DNA of 64,000 bases from contig NZ_QXXQ01000007.1 of the NCBI RefSeq assembly GCF_003570715.1, positions 62,001 to 126,000 of the forward strand, read 5' to 3'. Below the pieces are notes generated by a model. That model ran no database searches and was not told the DNA's origin. It saw only the letters and a program-made list of their open reading frames with translations. Of the stretch, positions 38,040 through 48,214 are shown in pieces; the first letter of the stretch is position 1; each line of letters begins with the position of its first letter. Made by a program: the position numbers and the translations under genes. This DNA is from Gemmobacter lutimaris. Lineage in GTDB: Bacteria > Pseudomonadota > Alphaproteobacteria > Rhodobacterales > Rhodobacteraceae.

Positions 38040-38246
38040 TTACGCCGCGTCCTCGTCCACGTCCACTTCGGTGGTCACAGCCACGACTTCACGCGAGTCG
38101 TAATGGCCGCAGGCGCCGCAAACGTGGTGCGGGCGCTTCAGCTCGCCGCAGTTCGGGCATTCCGACGGGTTGCCGGCGACAAGAGCGTCATGCGAGCGAC
38201 GCATGTTGCGGCGCGAACGGGTGACTCGGTTCTGAGGGACAGCCAT
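38040..38246 (-). CDS. rpmF: 50S ribosomal protein L32
   Basis: 68 residues. Starts [20 protein letters not shown] and contains the four-cysteine zinc ribbon CPNC ... CGAC, so it is the zinc-binding (C+) form. An acidic tail ([11 protein letters not shown]) follows. It precedes plsX in the usual order. Confidence 0.96.
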   Translation of the reverse strand: MAVPQNRVTRSRRNMRRSHDALVAGNPSECPNCGELKRPHHVCGACGHYDSREVVAVTTEVDVDEDAA

Positions 38247-38410
38247 GTCTCAACCTCGGGTTAGTGAGGGGACAAGCCCCTGATTCTGTTCTGGGAAAAG
38301 CCAATTTCCGACCTGTTGGCGCGGCGGCTTTTCACGGTGTTTGCGAGGCGCGGAACATAGTTGAATTCTGGCCGGGTGCAAGTCTTTTCTGCATCCGTTC
38401 CGGGTTCGCG

Positions 38411-38977
38411 TCACTCGGGCGTCGTATCGCCTTTTCCAAGCTTTTCCGCAAGCCCTGCCAGACCGGCAAAGGGGCGCAAATCCTCGTCCCGCAGCGGTTT
38501 CACGCCGGGGGCCGCAAAAACCGCCTCGCCCAGTTCGACATCGGTGGCTCGGGGGTAGACCGGCAACGCCAGTGCAAGTGCCTCCAGCGCGACCGCGCCG
38601 GGATCGACAATCTCGGGCAGCGGTTCCTGCGTGTCATCCTCGGGCATTTCCACCTCGTCGCCCTCGGGCACCGGCATGTCGGCCAGATAGTGGCGGCGCA
38701 CTTTCTCGTGGATTTCGGTGATCACAGGGGCCAGCGTCACCGAACAGGGCTGCTCGACCACGGCGGCAAGTTCTGCCACCAACTCCCAGTCGCGGCGGCC
38801 CATGGGGCGCAGTTCCCCCCGGAAGGTCAGATCCGGGACGGCCGTGATTTCCAGCGCCTGAGCCACGGCGGCGCGGGTGTCGGCGTCGGGTTTCAGGTTG
38901 AAACGCGTGGGCTTGCGTGCGGCAAGGGCGGCGATGCGCATCGGGTGGCTGAGGGCGGGTGTGGTCGGTTCGGTCAT
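38411..38977 (-). CDS. yceD: DUF177 (YceD-type) protein
   Basis: 188 residues. DUF177 core with PDLTFRGELRPMGRRDWELV, the conserved CSVTLAPV around the Cys, and an acidic segment DMPVPEGDEVEMPEDD. YceD-type proteins are linked to rpmF across bacteria and to 23S rRNA metabolism in plants. The ATG at 38977 has GGAG upstream; longer starts would enter the divergent bamE promoter region. The 164-base gap to rpmF is AT-richer and may hold a second promoter. Confidence 0.85.
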   Translation of the reverse strand: MTEPTTPALSHPMRIAALAARKPTRFNLKPDADTRAAVAQALEITAVPDLTFRGELRPMGRRDWELVAELAAVVEQPCSVTLAPVITEIHEKVRRHYLADMPVPEGDEVEMPEDDTQEPLPEIVDPGAVALEALALALPVYPRATDVELGEAVFAAPGVKPLRDEDLRPFAGLAGLAEKLGKGDTTPE

Positions 38978-39149
38978 CTGGGTCTCCGCAAGGCGGGGCG
39001 CGTTCCATTCTTGAACAGCGGCCCGACCTTCTGTAAGCCGGAAGGCAAGCCGGCCGGGCGTCATGCCGGAAGCGCGGCATCTGATGCGATCCGGGATAAG
39101 TCCCATGCCGGTCAAAGGCAAGGGGCGCCCGGAAGGGACGGGAGAGAAC

Positions 39150-39620
39150 ATGGCTTCGGCAGGCAGCAGCATGCGGCGGATCGGGCTCTGGCTCGCGGGG
39201 GCACTGGTCGCCGGGGCATTGGCGGCCTGTGCGCCGGTCTATCGCAACCACGGCTATGTGCCGACGGATGACGAACTGGCAGAGGTGCAGGTCGGCGCGG
39301 ATTCGCGCGACAGCGTGGCCGAAAAGCTGGGCCGCCCCTCGGCTGAGGGGCTTTTGAATGACGAGGGCTGGTTCTACGTCCAAAGCCGCTGGCGGCATTA
39401 CGGCGCAAAAGAACCGCAAGAGATCGACCGTCAGGTGGTGTCGATCACCTTCGACAACGGCGGCACGGTGCAGAACATCGAACGCTTCGGTCTGGACCGG
39501 GGCGAGGTCGTCGTGCTGTCGCGGCGCGTGACCGAAAGCAACATCAAGGGAATCGGCTTCCTGCGGCAACTGCTGGGCAATCTGGGCCGCTTCCGGGCCG
39601 ATCAGTTCCTGCAACAATAA
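39150..39620 (+). CDS. bamE: outer membrane assembly lipoprotein BamE
   Basis: 156 residues. Lipoprotein signal GLWLAGALVAGALAAC with the acylated Cys near residue 27. The SmpA/OmlA fold follows (VQVGADSRDSVAEKLGRPSA; GWFYVQSRWRHYG). BamE supports the BAM complex that inserts beta-barrel proteins. Divergent from yceD across 172 bases. The ATG at 39150 has GGGACGGGAGAG upstream. Confidence 0.92.
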   Translation: MASAGSSMRRIGLWLAGALVAGALAACAPVYRNHGYVPTDDELAEVQVGADSRDSVAEKLGRPSAEGLLNDEGWFYVQSRWRHYGAKEPQEIDRQVVSITFDNGGTVQNIERFGLDRGEVVVLSRRVTESNIKGIGFLRQLLGNLGRFRADQFLQQ

Positions 39621-39697
39621 GGCGGGCCGTCATCGGCCCGTTGCAGGCGTGTGGCAAGCCGGGCGCGCAAGGCCCGGTGGACGGGCAGGAGGTCGGG

Positions 39698-40456
39698 GTG
39701 CAGCCGTTGCGCAAAGGTCGTCTGGTGGCTCGGGTCGCGCAGGAAGCGCAGGATGTCCGTCGCGCGCAGGCGCTGCGGCAACTGTGCTTTCGCGGTGCGG
39801 ATGTGCCGGGGCTGGATATCGACCGCCACGATGCCGATTGCCTGCATGTTCTGGTCGAGGACACGGAAACCGGCGCGCTGGTCTGCTGCTACCGTCTGCT
39901 GCCGCTGACGGGCGGGGCCGAGATCGGGCGCAGCTATTCGGCGCAGTTCTATGACCTGCGCCCCTTGCACAGCTTTCCCGGCCCGATGGTGGAAATGGGG
40001 CGCTTCTGCATCGCGCCCAGTCATCGTGACCCGGACATCCTGCGTCTTGCCTGGGGGGCGATGACCCGGATCGTCGATGCGATGGGGGCGGAACTGCTGT
40101 TCGGCTGTGCCTCGTTCATCGGCACCGATGCCGACCGCCATGCCGAGGCTTTCACCCTGCTGCGCGCAGGCCATCTGGCGCCGCGCCGCTGGTTGCCGCG
40201 GGTCAAGGCACCGCGGGTATTCCGCTTTGCCAAGGCTCTGGCGGGGCGCGAACCTGACCGCAAGCGCGGCATGCTGACCATGCCGCCCCTGTTGCGCACC
40301 TATCTGTCCATGGGGGGCTGGGTTTCGGATCACGCCGTAGTGGACGATCAGCTTGGCACCCTGCACGTCTTTACCGGCGTCGAGATCCGCGCGATTCCCG
40401 AGGCTCGCGCCCGTGCCCTGCGCATGGTGGCAGGCCCTGAGCCTGGAGCGGCTTGA
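39698..40456 (+). CDS. olsB: ornithine-acyl-ACP N-acyltransferase type protein
   Basis: 252 residues from a GTG at 39698 with AGGAGG five bases upstream. GNAT-like OlsB/hemolysin family: QALRQLCFRGADVPGLDIDR, the acyl core ARSYSAQFYDLR variant (GRSYSAQFYDL), VEMGRFCIAPSHRDPDILRL and LLFGCASFIGTDA. OlsB puts a 3-hydroxy fatty acid on ornithine, the first step of phosphate-free ornithine lipids, which alphaproteobacteria use under phosphate limitation. An ATG at 39641 would add 19 residues without a ribosome site. Assignment to OlsB rather than a paralogue is likely but not certain. Confidence 0.83.
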   Translation: MQPLRKGRLVARVAQEAQDVRRAQALRQLCFRGADVPGLDIDRHDADCLHVLVEDTETGALVCCYRLLPLTGGAEIGRSYSAQFYDLRPLHSFPGPMVEMGRFCIAPSHRDPDILRLAWGAMTRIVDAMGAELLFGCASFIGTDADRHAEAFTLLRAGHLAPRRWLPRVKAPRVFRFAKALAGREPDRKRGMLTMPPLLRTYLSMGGWVSDHAVVDDQLGTLHVFTGVEIRAIPEARARALRMVAGPEPGAA

Positions 40457-40490
40457 CCTGCGGCCCGCGCGCCTTTACCTGCCGCCTATC

Positions 40491-42299
40491 ATGGCACGCG
40501 CACCCCTTCTCCAGCTTTCTGGCATCTCGCTCACCTTCGGTGGCAATCCCTTGTTCGACGGGCTTGACCTTACCGTGCAACCGGGCGACCGGGTGGCACT
40601 GGTGGGGCGCAACGGCTCGGGCAAATCCACGCTCATGAAGATCATGGCGGGGCTGGTCGAAGCCGATCAGGGGCTGCGCACCGTGCCACCCGGCGTCAGC
40701 GTCGGTTATATGGAGCAAGACCCGGATCTGTCGGCCTATGCCACGCTGGGCGATTATGCCGCGAGCGGCCTGCCCGCGGATGAAAGCTACAAGGTGGATG
40801 TGGTGGCCGAGGGGCTGAAATTCCGCCCCGATACGCCGGTTTCCAGCGCCTCGGGCGGGGAACGCCGGCGCGCGGCGCTGGCGAAGCTGATGGCCGAGGC
40901 GCCGGAGCTGATGCTGCTGGACGAGCCGACCAACCATCTGGACATCCAAGCGATCCAGTGGCTTGAGCGCGAGCTTTCCGAAACCCGCACGGCCTTCGTG
41001 CTGATCAGCCACGACCGTGCTTTCCTGCGCGCGCTGACCCGCGCGACGCTCTGGGTGGACCGGGGCGAGGTGCGGCGGCGCGAGCAGGGATTCGAAGGTT
41101 TCGAGGAATGGCGCGAACAGATCTGGGCCGAGGAAGATGACGCCCGGCACAAGCTGGAACGCAAGATCAAGCACGAGGCCAAATGGGCGGTGGAGGGTAT
41201 CAGCGCCCGCCGCAAGCGCAACATGGGCCGGGTGCGCGCGTTGCAGGATCTGCGGGCGCAGCGCGCCGCGATGATCCGCCGTCAGGGCACCGCCGCGCTG
41301 GATCTGGACAGCGGCCCGACCTCGGGCAAGAAGGTGATCGAGGCCAAGGGGCTGACCAAAGCCTATGGCGACAAGCAGATCATCCGTGATTTCGACCTGC
41401 GCGTGCTGCGCGGTGACCGGGTGGCCTTTGTCGGGCCGAACGGCATCGGCAAGACCACACTGCTGAAAATGCTGATCGGGCAGGAAACGCCGGATGCGGG
41501 CACAGTGACGCTGGGCACCAACCTGCAAATCGCGGTGTTCGACCAGACCCGCGCGCGGCTGGACCCGGAGGCAAGCCTTTGGGAAAACCTGACCGGCGAT
41601 CCGCTGATGGCGGTTTCCGGCGCGTCGGATCAGGTGATGGTGCGCGGCACACCCAAGCATGTGGTGGGCTATCTCAAGGATTTCCTGTTCAGCGAATTGC
41701 AGGCCCGCGCGGTGGTCAAGTCGCTGTCGGGTGGCGAAAAGGCGCGGCTTCTGCTGGCCAAGCTCATGGCGCAGGAATCGAATCTGCTGATCCTTGACGA
41801 ACCGACCAACGATCTGGATGTCGAAACGCTTGATCTGTTGCAGGATATCCTGGGCGAATATGACGGCACGGTGCTGCTGGTCAGCCATGACCGCGATTTC
41901 ATCGACCGGGTGGCGACCACGACCATCGCGATGGAAGGCGAGGGCAGGGCGACGGTCTATGCCGGAGGCTGGAGCGATTATCAAAGCCAGCGCCCGGTTG
42001 ATGCACCCGCGCCAAAGGTTGCCGCGCCGAAGCCCGCCGCTGCCGCAAGGCCCGACCCCGCGCCGAAGAAGGCCGATGGGCTCAGCTTCACCGAACGCAA
42101 GCGTCTGGATGAACTGCCCAATGTTATCGAGCGGCTGGAACATGAAATCGCCAAGTTGGGCGAACTGCTTGCGACGCCCGACCTGTTCACCAAAGAGCCT
42201 TTGAAGTTCCGCAAGGCCTCGGACATGCTGGCGGAACGGCAGCAGGCGCTGGCAACGGCCGAGGAGGAATGGCTGGAACTGGAAGAAAAGGCCGGGTGA
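40491..42299 (+). CDS. ABC-F family ATPase
   Basis: 602 residues with two ABC domains and no membrane segments. The first has GRNGSGKST, ASGGERRRAALAKLM and LLDEPTNHLD; the second has GPNGIGKTT, LSGGEKARLLLAKLM and LILDEPTNDLD. A C-terminal coiled coil (PNVIERLEHEIAKLGELL and beyond) makes it Uup-like. ABC-F proteins act at the ribosomal E site or in DNA/ribosome maintenance. The ATG at 40491 is the first Met at family homology; longer starts run into olsB. Confidence 0.9.
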   Translation: MARAPLLQLSGISLTFGGNPLFDGLDLTVQPGDRVALVGRNGSGKSTLMKIMAGLVEADQGLRTVPPGVSVGYMEQDPDLSAYATLGDYAASGLPADESYKVDVVAEGLKFRPDTPVSSASGGERRRAALAKLMAEAPELMLLDEPTNHLDIQAIQWLERELSETRTAFVLISHDRAFLRALTRATLWVDRGEVRRREQGFEGFEEWREQIWAEEDDARHKLERKIKHEAKWAVEGISARRKRNMGRVRALQDLRAQRAAMIRRQGTAALDLDSGPTSGKKVIEAKGLTKAYGDKQIIRDFDLRVLRGDRVAFVGPNGIGKTTLLKMLIGQETPDAGTVTLGTNLQIAVFDQTRARLDPEASLWENLTGDPLMAVSGASDQVMVRGTPKHVVGYLKDFLFSELQARAVVKSLSGGEKARLLLAKLMAQESNLLILDEPTNDLDVETLDLLQDILGEYDGTVLLVSHDRDFIDRVATTTIAMEGEGRATVYAGGWSDYQSQRPVDAPAPKVAAPKPAAAARPDPAPKKADGLSFTERKRLDELPNVIERLEHEIAKLGELLATPDLFTKEPLKFRKASDMLAERQQALATAEEEWLELEEKAG

Positions 42300-42418
42300 T
42301 CGCAGGCAATCGCGGCGCTTCAAGGTGCCGTGATGAACTATTGAGTTCAGTTTCGTCAGGCGCCATCTCTGGCCCGACGCGGCGACAAAGACCGCCGTGA
42401 TGGTAAGGAGAAAGACCG

Positions 42419-43009
42419 ATGAAACGCTTTGCCCTGGCTGTTCTGGCCCCGCTGACGCTGGCTGCGCCTGCCTTTGCGGGTGGGCTTGCAACCCCGGCCC
42501 CGGAACCCGTGGTCACCGCCCCTGTGCCGGTCGCGCCGGTGCGCGCCGATGGCAACTGGGGCGGCGCCTATGCCGGTGCGCACCTTGGCTATGCCGATGT
42601 GAATGACCCCAATGCCGATGGCGCCTTCGGCGGCGCGCAACTGGGCTATCGCTGGGATCTGGGCACCGCCGTTCTGGGCGTCGAGGCCGATGTGTCTGGC
42701 ACCAATATCAAACCCTCTGCCGGGGGCGGCAAGGTTGATACACTGGCGCATCTGAAGCTTCAGGCGGGTTATGATTTCGGCCGCGCGCTGGTTTATGCGA
42801 CGGCCGGTGCAGCCTATGCCAAGGGCGATATCGGCGGCACCAATACCTCTGACACCGGCTATTTCGGCGGGATCGGCGTGGACTATCAGGTCAACGACCA
42901 GTGGACCGTTGGCGGCGAGGTTCTGGCCCATCGCTTCGACAATTTCGATGGCACCGGGCTTGACCCCGATGCGACGACCGCCGCGCTGCGCGTCAACTAT
43001 CGCTTCTGA
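42419..43009 (+). CDS. small outer membrane beta-barrel protein
   Basis: 196 residues. Cleavable signal peptide ([20 protein letters not shown]). After a proline-rich stretch come alternating beta strands: [59 protein letters not shown] and a final ALRVNYRF ending in Phe. That is the pattern of an 8-strand OmpA-like/Omp25-type barrel. AGGAGA precedes the ATG. A GC-rich stem-loop (43031-43056) follows and may end the transcript. Confidence 0.87.
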   Translation: MKRFALAVLAPLTLAAPAFAGGLATPAPEPVVTAPVPVAPVRADGNWGGAYAGAHLGYADVNDPNADGAFGGAQLGYRWDLGTAVLGVEADVSGTNIKPSAGGGKVDTLAHLKLQAGYDFGRALVYATAGAAYAKGDIGGTNTSDTGYFGGIGVDYQVNDQWTVGGEVLAHRFDNFDGTGLDPDATTAALRVNYRF

Positions 43010-43128
43010 TCGCCCGTCCGGGCAAGGCAGAGGGCGGCGGGGCGATCCGTCGCCCTTTCGCATGCGGATCAAGGTTTTCAAGCCGCCGCGAAAGCGGTAA
43101 GTCGGCGCCATCCCAAAGGGAGAGCGAC

Positions 43129-44565
43129 ATGACCACGACGATCCGCCTGCACAACACCCGCACCCGCCAGACCGAAGATCTGGTGCCGCTGATCCCCGGC
43201 AAGGTGCGCATGTATGTCTGTGGGCCGACCGTCTATGACCGCGCCCATATCGGCAATGCCCGGCCCGTGGTGGTGTTCGACACGCTGTTCCGCCTGCTGC
43301 GCCATGTCTATGGCGCCGGGAATGTGACCTATGTCCGCAATTTCACCGACGTGGATGACAAGATCAACGCCAAGGCCGCCCAGACCGGCCGCCCGATCCG
43401 CGACATCACGGATGAAACGATTGGCTGGTATCACGCCGATATGGATGCGCTTGGCGCGCTGCGCCCGACGCATGAGCCGCGCGCGACCGAATATATCGGC
43501 GCGATGATCGCCATGATTTCCGATCTGATCGACCGGGGCCATGCCTATGCCGCCGAGGGCCATGTGCTGTTCGATGTGCGCAGCTATGCCGAGTATGGCA
43601 AGCTCTCTGGCCGGTCGGTCGATGACATGATCGCCGGTGCGCGGGTCGAGGTGGCGCCCTACAAACGCGATCCGATGGATTTCGTGCTGTGGAAGCCCTC
43701 GGACGCCACGCTGCCGGGCTGGGATAGCCCGTGGGGCCGGGGTCGCCCCGGCTGGCATATTGAATGCTCGGCCATGAGCAAGGCGCTTCTGGGCGAGACC
43801 TTCGACATCCATGGCGGGGGTATCGACCTGCAATTCCCGCACCACGAGAATGAAATCGCGCAAAGCTGCTGCGCCAACCATTCCGGCCAGTTCGCGAATA
43901 TCTGGATGCATAACGAGATGCTTCAGGTCGAGGGCAAGAAGATGTCGAAATCGCTCGGCAATTTCTTCACCGTCCGCGACCTTCTGGATCAAGGCTATCC
44001 GGGCGAGGTGATCCGCTTTGTCTATCTGCAAACCCACTATGCCAAGCCTATGGACTGGACACACGACAAGGCGATGCAAGCGGATGCTACGCTACGCAAA
44101 TGGCGGGCATTGGTTGCGGGGGTGGAAGCTGGAAAGGCGCACGACCATATCGTTAATGCGCTTGCTGATAACCTTAACACATCACTTGCCACATATTGGC
44201 TGCATCACATGGCGGCCGAGATACAGGATAAACAAACCGACTTGGATAGAGGTGTTTCCGGCCTCTCTTATGACAGTGAGTATGTAGCGGAACTGCGCAG
44301 GACGTTCCTCGCCTCGGCGCAGCTTCTGGGCCTGCTGTTGCCGGAACTTGGTGGCTGGGACGAGGCCGGGGTGGACCTCGCGCCCTGGGTGAACCGTCTG
44401 GCCGGGTTGCGCGCCGAAGCGATGGAGACGAAGGACTTCGCCCCCGTCGATGCGCTGAAATCGGCGCTGACGACGGCAGGGCTGGAGGTGCGGATGTCGA
44501 AAGCGGGGGTGGAGCTGCTGCCCGGCCCCGGTTTCGATGTGGGCAAGCTTCCGGTGCTGGAATGA
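43129..44565 (+). CDS. cysS: cysteinyl-tRNA synthetase
   Basis: 478 residues. HIGH-type motif [18 protein letters not shown] with its zinc-binding Cys, [20 protein letters not shown] in part, and [11 protein letters not shown]. It charges cysteine onto tRNA. The first gene of the SUF operon region and coupled to the next gene by ATGA. Bases from about 44150 to 44285 have visibly lower GC and rare codons (ATA, AGA, TTA-type usage) compared with the rest, though the frame stays open and the anticodon-binding region aligns plausibly. Confidence 0.95.
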   Translation: MTTTIRLHNTRTRQTEDLVPLIPGKVRMYVCGPTVYDRAHIGNARPVVVFDTLFRLLRHVYGAGNVTYVRNFTDVDDKINAKAAQTGRPIRDITDETIGWYHADMDALGALRPTHEPRATEYIGAMIAMISDLIDRGHAYAAEGHVLFDVRSYAEYGKLSGRSVDDMIAGARVEVAPYKRDPMDFVLWKPSDATLPGWDSPWGRGRPGWHIECSAMSKALLGETFDIHGGGIDLQFPHHENEIAQSCCANHSGQFANIWMHNEMLQVEGKKMSKSLGNFFTVRDLLDQGYPGEVIRFVYLQTHYAKPMDWTHDKAMQADATLRKWRALVAGVEAGKAHDHIVNALADNLNTSLATYWLHHMAAEIQDKQTDLDRGVSGLSYDSEYVAELRRTFLASAQLLGLLLPELGGWDEAGVDLAPWVNRLAGLRAEAMETKDFAPVDALKSALTTAGLEVRMSKAGVELLPGPGFDVGKLPVLE

Positions 44566-45614
44566 AACCGCGCGCCTATCTCGACTGGAACGCGACCACG
44601 CCGCTGCGTCCCGAGGCGCGGGCGGCGATGATCGCGGCGATGGATCTGGTGGGCAACCCCTCCTCTGTCCATGCCGAGGGGCGGGCGGCGAAATCGCTGC
44701 TGGAACGCGCGCGCGGCCAGATCGCCACCGCGCTGGGGGCCGATGGTGCCGACATCGTGTTCACCTCGGGCGCGACCGAGGCGGCCGCGCTGGCCTGTGA
44801 CGGGCGTGACCTGCATTGCGGCGACATTGAACACGAAGCCATCAGCGCCTGGTGCACCCCCGATCTGCCGGTCGATGCGGCGGGGCAGGTGACGGTGACC
44901 GACCCGACGAAAACCGCCCTGCAATATGCCAATTCCGAAACCGGCATCGTGCAGGCGCTGCCAGAGGGGCTCGCGGTCTCCGACCTGACGCAAGCCTTTG
45001 GCAAGCTACCCTTTGCCTTCAACTGGCTGGGCTGCGACATGGGTATCGTCTCGGCCCATAAACACGGCGGGCCAAAGGGAATCGGTGCGCTGATCCTGCG
45101 GCGCGGGCTGGATGTTCCGGCGCAGTTGAAGGGCGGCGGGCAGGAGATGGGGCGCCGCGCCGGAACCGAGAACCTGATCGGCATTGCAGGTTTCGCCGCC
45201 GCCGCCGAGACCGCCGCGCGGGATCTGGCCGATGGGGTCTGGGAACGTGTCGCTGGAATTAGAAATATTCTAGAGTCAGCATTGTCAGCCGCAGGAAATG
45301 AGACTATTTCTGTCGGGAAAGTAAGTGTTCGACTTCCGAACACCCTGTGCCTTGTCACCCCCGGCTGGAAAGGCGAGACGCAGGTGATGCAGATGGATCT
45401 GGCCGGTTTCGCCGTCTCGGCGGGCTCGGCCTGTTCCTCTGGCAAGGTTCGGGCCAGTCGGGTGCTGCGCGCCATGGGGTTTGATGACACGGCTGCCGCC
45501 TCTGCGCTGCGCGTGTCGCTCGGGCCCACGACGACGGAAGAAGATGTGTTGCGCTTTGCCGATGCCTGGACAGCGCAGCACCGCAAGGCCCGCATCCGGG
45601 CGCAAGAGGGATAA
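44562..45614 (+). CDS. class V aminotransferase, cysteine desulfurase (IscS/NifS-like)
   Basis: 350 residues. The PLP lysine is in [12 protein letters not shown] and the catalytic persulfide cysteine in [10 protein letters not shown]. Early motifs [14 protein letters not shown] and [10 protein letters not shown] fit the IscS/NifS group, distinct from SufS encoded 5 kb downstream. It supplies sulfur, likely for iron-sulfur assembly with the SUF genes that follow. At 350 residues it is somewhat shorter than typical IscS. Bases 45253-45345 are a low-GC patch with rare codons (AGA, CTA, TCA, GTA) within the otherwise GC-rich gene. Confidence 0.88.
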   Translation: MKPRAYLDWNATTPLRPEARAAMIAAMDLVGNPSSVHAEGRAAKSLLERARGQIATALGADGADIVFTSGATEAAALACDGRDLHCGDIEHEAISAWCTPDLPVDAAGQVTVTDPTKTALQYANSETGIVQALPEGLAVSDLTQAFGKLPFAFNWLGCDMGIVSAHKHGGPKGIGALILRRGLDVPAQLKGGGQEMGRRAGTENLIGIAGFAAAAETAARDLADGVWERVAGIRNILESALSAAGNETISVGKVSVRLPNTLCLVTPGWKGETQVMQMDLAGFAVSAGSACSSGKVRASRVLRAMGFDDTAAASALRVSLGPTTTEEDVLRFADAWTAQHRKARIRAQEG

Positions 45615-45618
45615 GGCC

Positions 45619-47139
45619 ATGACGGCACTGGAAACCGAAGACCAGATCGAAGTGCGCGACGGCGTGGATCGGGAAACGATCGAAACCGTGCAGGCCATGG
45701 CCGGCAAATACAAATACGGCTGGGAAACCAGTATCGAGACCGAATATGCGCCAAAGGGGCTGAACGAGGATATCGTGCGCCTCATCAGCGAAAAGAACGG
45801 CGAACCGGAATGGATGCTGGAATGGCGTCTGGCCGCCTATCGTCGCTGGCTCCAGATGGAAGAACCCCGCTGGGCCATGCTGAACTACCCGGAAATCGAC
45901 TATCAGGACCAGTATTACTACGCCAAGCCGAAAAGCATGGCGGTGAAACCGAAGTCTCTGGATGAGGTCGATCCGAAGCTGCTGGCTACCTATGAGAAGC
46001 TGGGGATTCCGCTGAAGGAACAGATGCTTCTGGCCGGTGTTGAAGGTGCCGACGAGCCGCGCAAGGTTGCGGTGGATGCGGTGTTTGACAGCGTTTCGGT
46101 CGGCACGACCTTCAAGGAAGAGCTGAAGAAGGCGGGCGTCATCTTCTGTTCCATCTCCGAGGCGATCCGTGAATACCCGGATCTGGTGAAGAAATACCTC
46201 GGCTCGGTCGTGCCGCAGTCCGACAACTTCTTTGCGACGCTGAACTGCGCCGTGTTTTCCGACGGGTCGTTCGTCTACATCCCGGAAGGCACCCGCTGCC
46301 CTATGGAGCTGAGCACCTATTTCCGCATCAACGCGGAAAACACCGGGCAATTTGAACGCACGCTGATCGTGGCCGACAAGGGCTCTTACGTCAGCTATCT
46401 GGAAGGCTGCACCGCCCCGAAACGCGATACCCACCAACTGCATGCCGCGGTGGTGGAGATTGTGGTGCTGGATGATGCCGAAGTGAAATATTCCACCGTC
46501 CAGAACTGGTATCCGGGTGACGAGGAAGGCCGGGGCGGCATCTATAACTTCGTGACCAAACGCGCCGATTGCCGGGGCGCGCGGTCCAAGGTGATGTGGA
46601 CGCAGGTCGAAACCGGCAGCGCAATCACCTGGAAATACCCGTCCTGCATCCTGCGCGGCGATGACAGCCAGGGTGAGTTCTATTCCATCGCCATCGCCAA
46701 CAATGCCCAGCAGGCCGATACTGGCACCAAGATGGTGCATCTGGGCAAGAACACCAAATCCCGCATCGTCTCGAAAGGGATTTCGGCGGGGCGCGCGCAG
46801 AACACTTATCGCGGTTTGGTAAGTATGCACCCCAAGGCATTGAACTCGCGAAACTATACGCAATGCGACAGCCTGCTGATCGGCGATAAATGCGGCGCGC
46901 ATACCGTGCCTTATATCGAAGTGAAGAACAATTCCTCGCGGGTGGAGCATGAGGCGACCACTTCGAAGGTCGATGACGATCAGCTGTTCTACTGCCGCTC
47001 GCGCGGGATGGACGAGGAAGAGGCCGTGGCGCTGGTGGTGAACGGCTTCTGCAAGGAAGTGCTGCAAGCGCTGCCGATGGAATTCGCCATGGAGGCGCAA
47101 AGCCTTGTGGCGATCTCACTGGAAGGCTCGGTCGGATGA
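45619..47139 (+). CDS. sufB: Fe-S cluster assembly protein SufB
   Basis: 506 residues, full length. Markers are [38 protein letters not shown] in part, and [20 protein letters not shown]. It forms the SufBCD scaffold. The ATG at 45619 has AGAGGGATAAGG upstream; the gene starts four bases after the desulfurase and overlaps the next gene by four. Confidence 0.96.
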   Translation: MTALETEDQIEVRDGVDRETIETVQAMAGKYKYGWETSIETEYAPKGLNEDIVRLISEKNGEPEWMLEWRLAAYRRWLQMEEPRWAMLNYPEIDYQDQYYYAKPKSMAVKPKSLDEVDPKLLATYEKLGIPLKEQMLLAGVEGADEPRKVAVDAVFDSVSVGTTFKEELKKAGVIFCSISEAIREYPDLVKKYLGSVVPQSDNFFATLNCAVFSDGSFVYIPEGTRCPMELSTYFRINAENTGQFERTLIVADKGSYVSYLEGCTAPKRDTHQLHAAVVEIVVLDDAEVKYSTVQNWYPGDEEGRGGIYNFVTKRADCRGARSKVMWTQVETGSAITWKYPSCILRGDDSQGEFYSIAIANNAQQADTGTKMVHLGKNTKSRIVSKGISAGRAQNTYRGLVSMHPKALNSRNYTQCDSLLIGDKCGAHTVPYIEVKNNSSRVEHEATTSKVDDDQLFYCRSRGMDEEEAVALVVNGFCKEVLQALPMEFAMEAQSLVAISLEGSVG

Positions 47140-47450
47140 TCGTTACCACGACCCCCACCATCGAAGGCCATCGCATCACCGCCTATCACGGGCTGGTGGT
47201 CGGCGAGGTGATCATGGGTGCCAATATCGTGCGCGATCTCTTTGCCTCGATCACCGATGTGATTGGCGGGCGCTCGGGCGCTTATGAAAGCAAGCTTGCC
47301 GATGCGCGTGAAGAGGCCACGAAAGAATTGAAAGACCGCGCCCGCGCACTGGGCGCCAATGCCGTTGTCGGCGTGGATCTGGACTATGAAGTGGTCGGGA
47401 ATTCCATGCTCATGGTGTCGATCTCCGGCACCGCCGTGACTATCGACTGA
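47136..47450 (+). CDS. YbjQ/UPF0145 family protein in the suf operon
   Basis: 104 residues. UPF0145 signature: [21 protein letters not shown], then [15 protein letters not shown] and a strand-rich end. The family is often called heavy-metal-binding but its function is unsettled. It is coupled to sufB (ATGA) and lies nine bases before sufC, so it is probably expressed with the SUF machinery. Confidence 0.88.
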   Translation: MIVTTTPTIEGHRITAYHGLVVGEVIMGANIVRDLFASITDVIGGRSGAYESKLADAREEATKELKDRARALGANAVVGVDLDYEVVGNSMLMVSISGTAVTID

Positions 47451-47458
47451 GGAAAATC

Positions 47459-48214
47459 ATGCTGGAAATCAACAATCTGCACGTCAAACTTGAAGAGGAT
47501 GACAAGGTTATCCTCAAGGGCGTGAACCTCAAGGTCGAGGCGGGCAAGGTCCACGCGATCATGGGGCCGAACGGCTCGGGCAAATCGACGCTGAGCTATG
47601 TGCTCTCGGGCCGCGACGGCTATGAGGTCACCGATGGTTCCGCCACGCTGGACGGGGTGGAACTGCTGGAGATGGAACCCGAAGAGCGCGCCGCCGCCGG
47701 CCTGTTCCTTGCCTTCCAGTATCCGGTGGAAATTCCGGGCGTTGGCAACATGACCTTCCTGCGCACCGCCGTGAACGCGCAGCGCAAGGCACGCGGGCAA
47801 GAGGAAATGAGCGCGGGTGAGTTTCTGAAGGTCGTGCGCGAAAAGGCCAAGGCGCTGAAGATCGACGCCGAGATGATGAAGCGCCCGGTCAACGTGGGCT
47901 TCTCGGGTGGCGAGAAGAAGCGGAACGAGATCCTCCAGATGGCCATGCTGGAGCCCAAGATGTGCATTCTGGACGAGACGGACTCGGGTCTGGACGTCGA
48001 TGCGATGAAACTGGTGGCCGAGGGCGTGAACGCGCTGCGCGACGAAGGCCGGGCCTTCCTGGTTATCACGCATTATCAACGGCTTCTGGACCATATCAAA
48101 CCTGATGTCGTGCATATCATGGCGGATGGTCGCATCGTCAAGACCGGCGGTCCGGAACTGGCGCTGGAAGTCGAGAACAACGGTTACGCTGGCATTCTGG
48201 CCGAGGTGCTGTGA
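47459..48214 (+). CDS. sufC: Fe-S cluster assembly ATPase SufC
   Basis: 251 residues. ABC ATPase with Walker A GPNGSGKSTL, signature FSGGEKKRNEIL (the SufC variant) and Walker B CILDETDSGLDVD. It powers the SufB-SufD scaffold and has no transport role. Overlaps sufD by one base. Confidence 0.97.
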   Translation: MLEINNLHVKLEEDDKVILKGVNLKVEAGKVHAIMGPNGSGKSTLSYVLSGRDGYEVTDGSATLDGVELLEMEPEERAAAGLFLAFQYPVEIPGVGNMTFLRTAVNAQRKARGQEEMSAGEFLKVVREKAKALKIDAEMMKRPVNVGFSGGEKKRNEILQMAMLEPKMCILDETDSGLDVDAMKLVAEGVNALRDEGRAFLVITHYQRLLDHIKPDVVHIMADGRIVKTGGPELALEVENNGYAGILAEVL

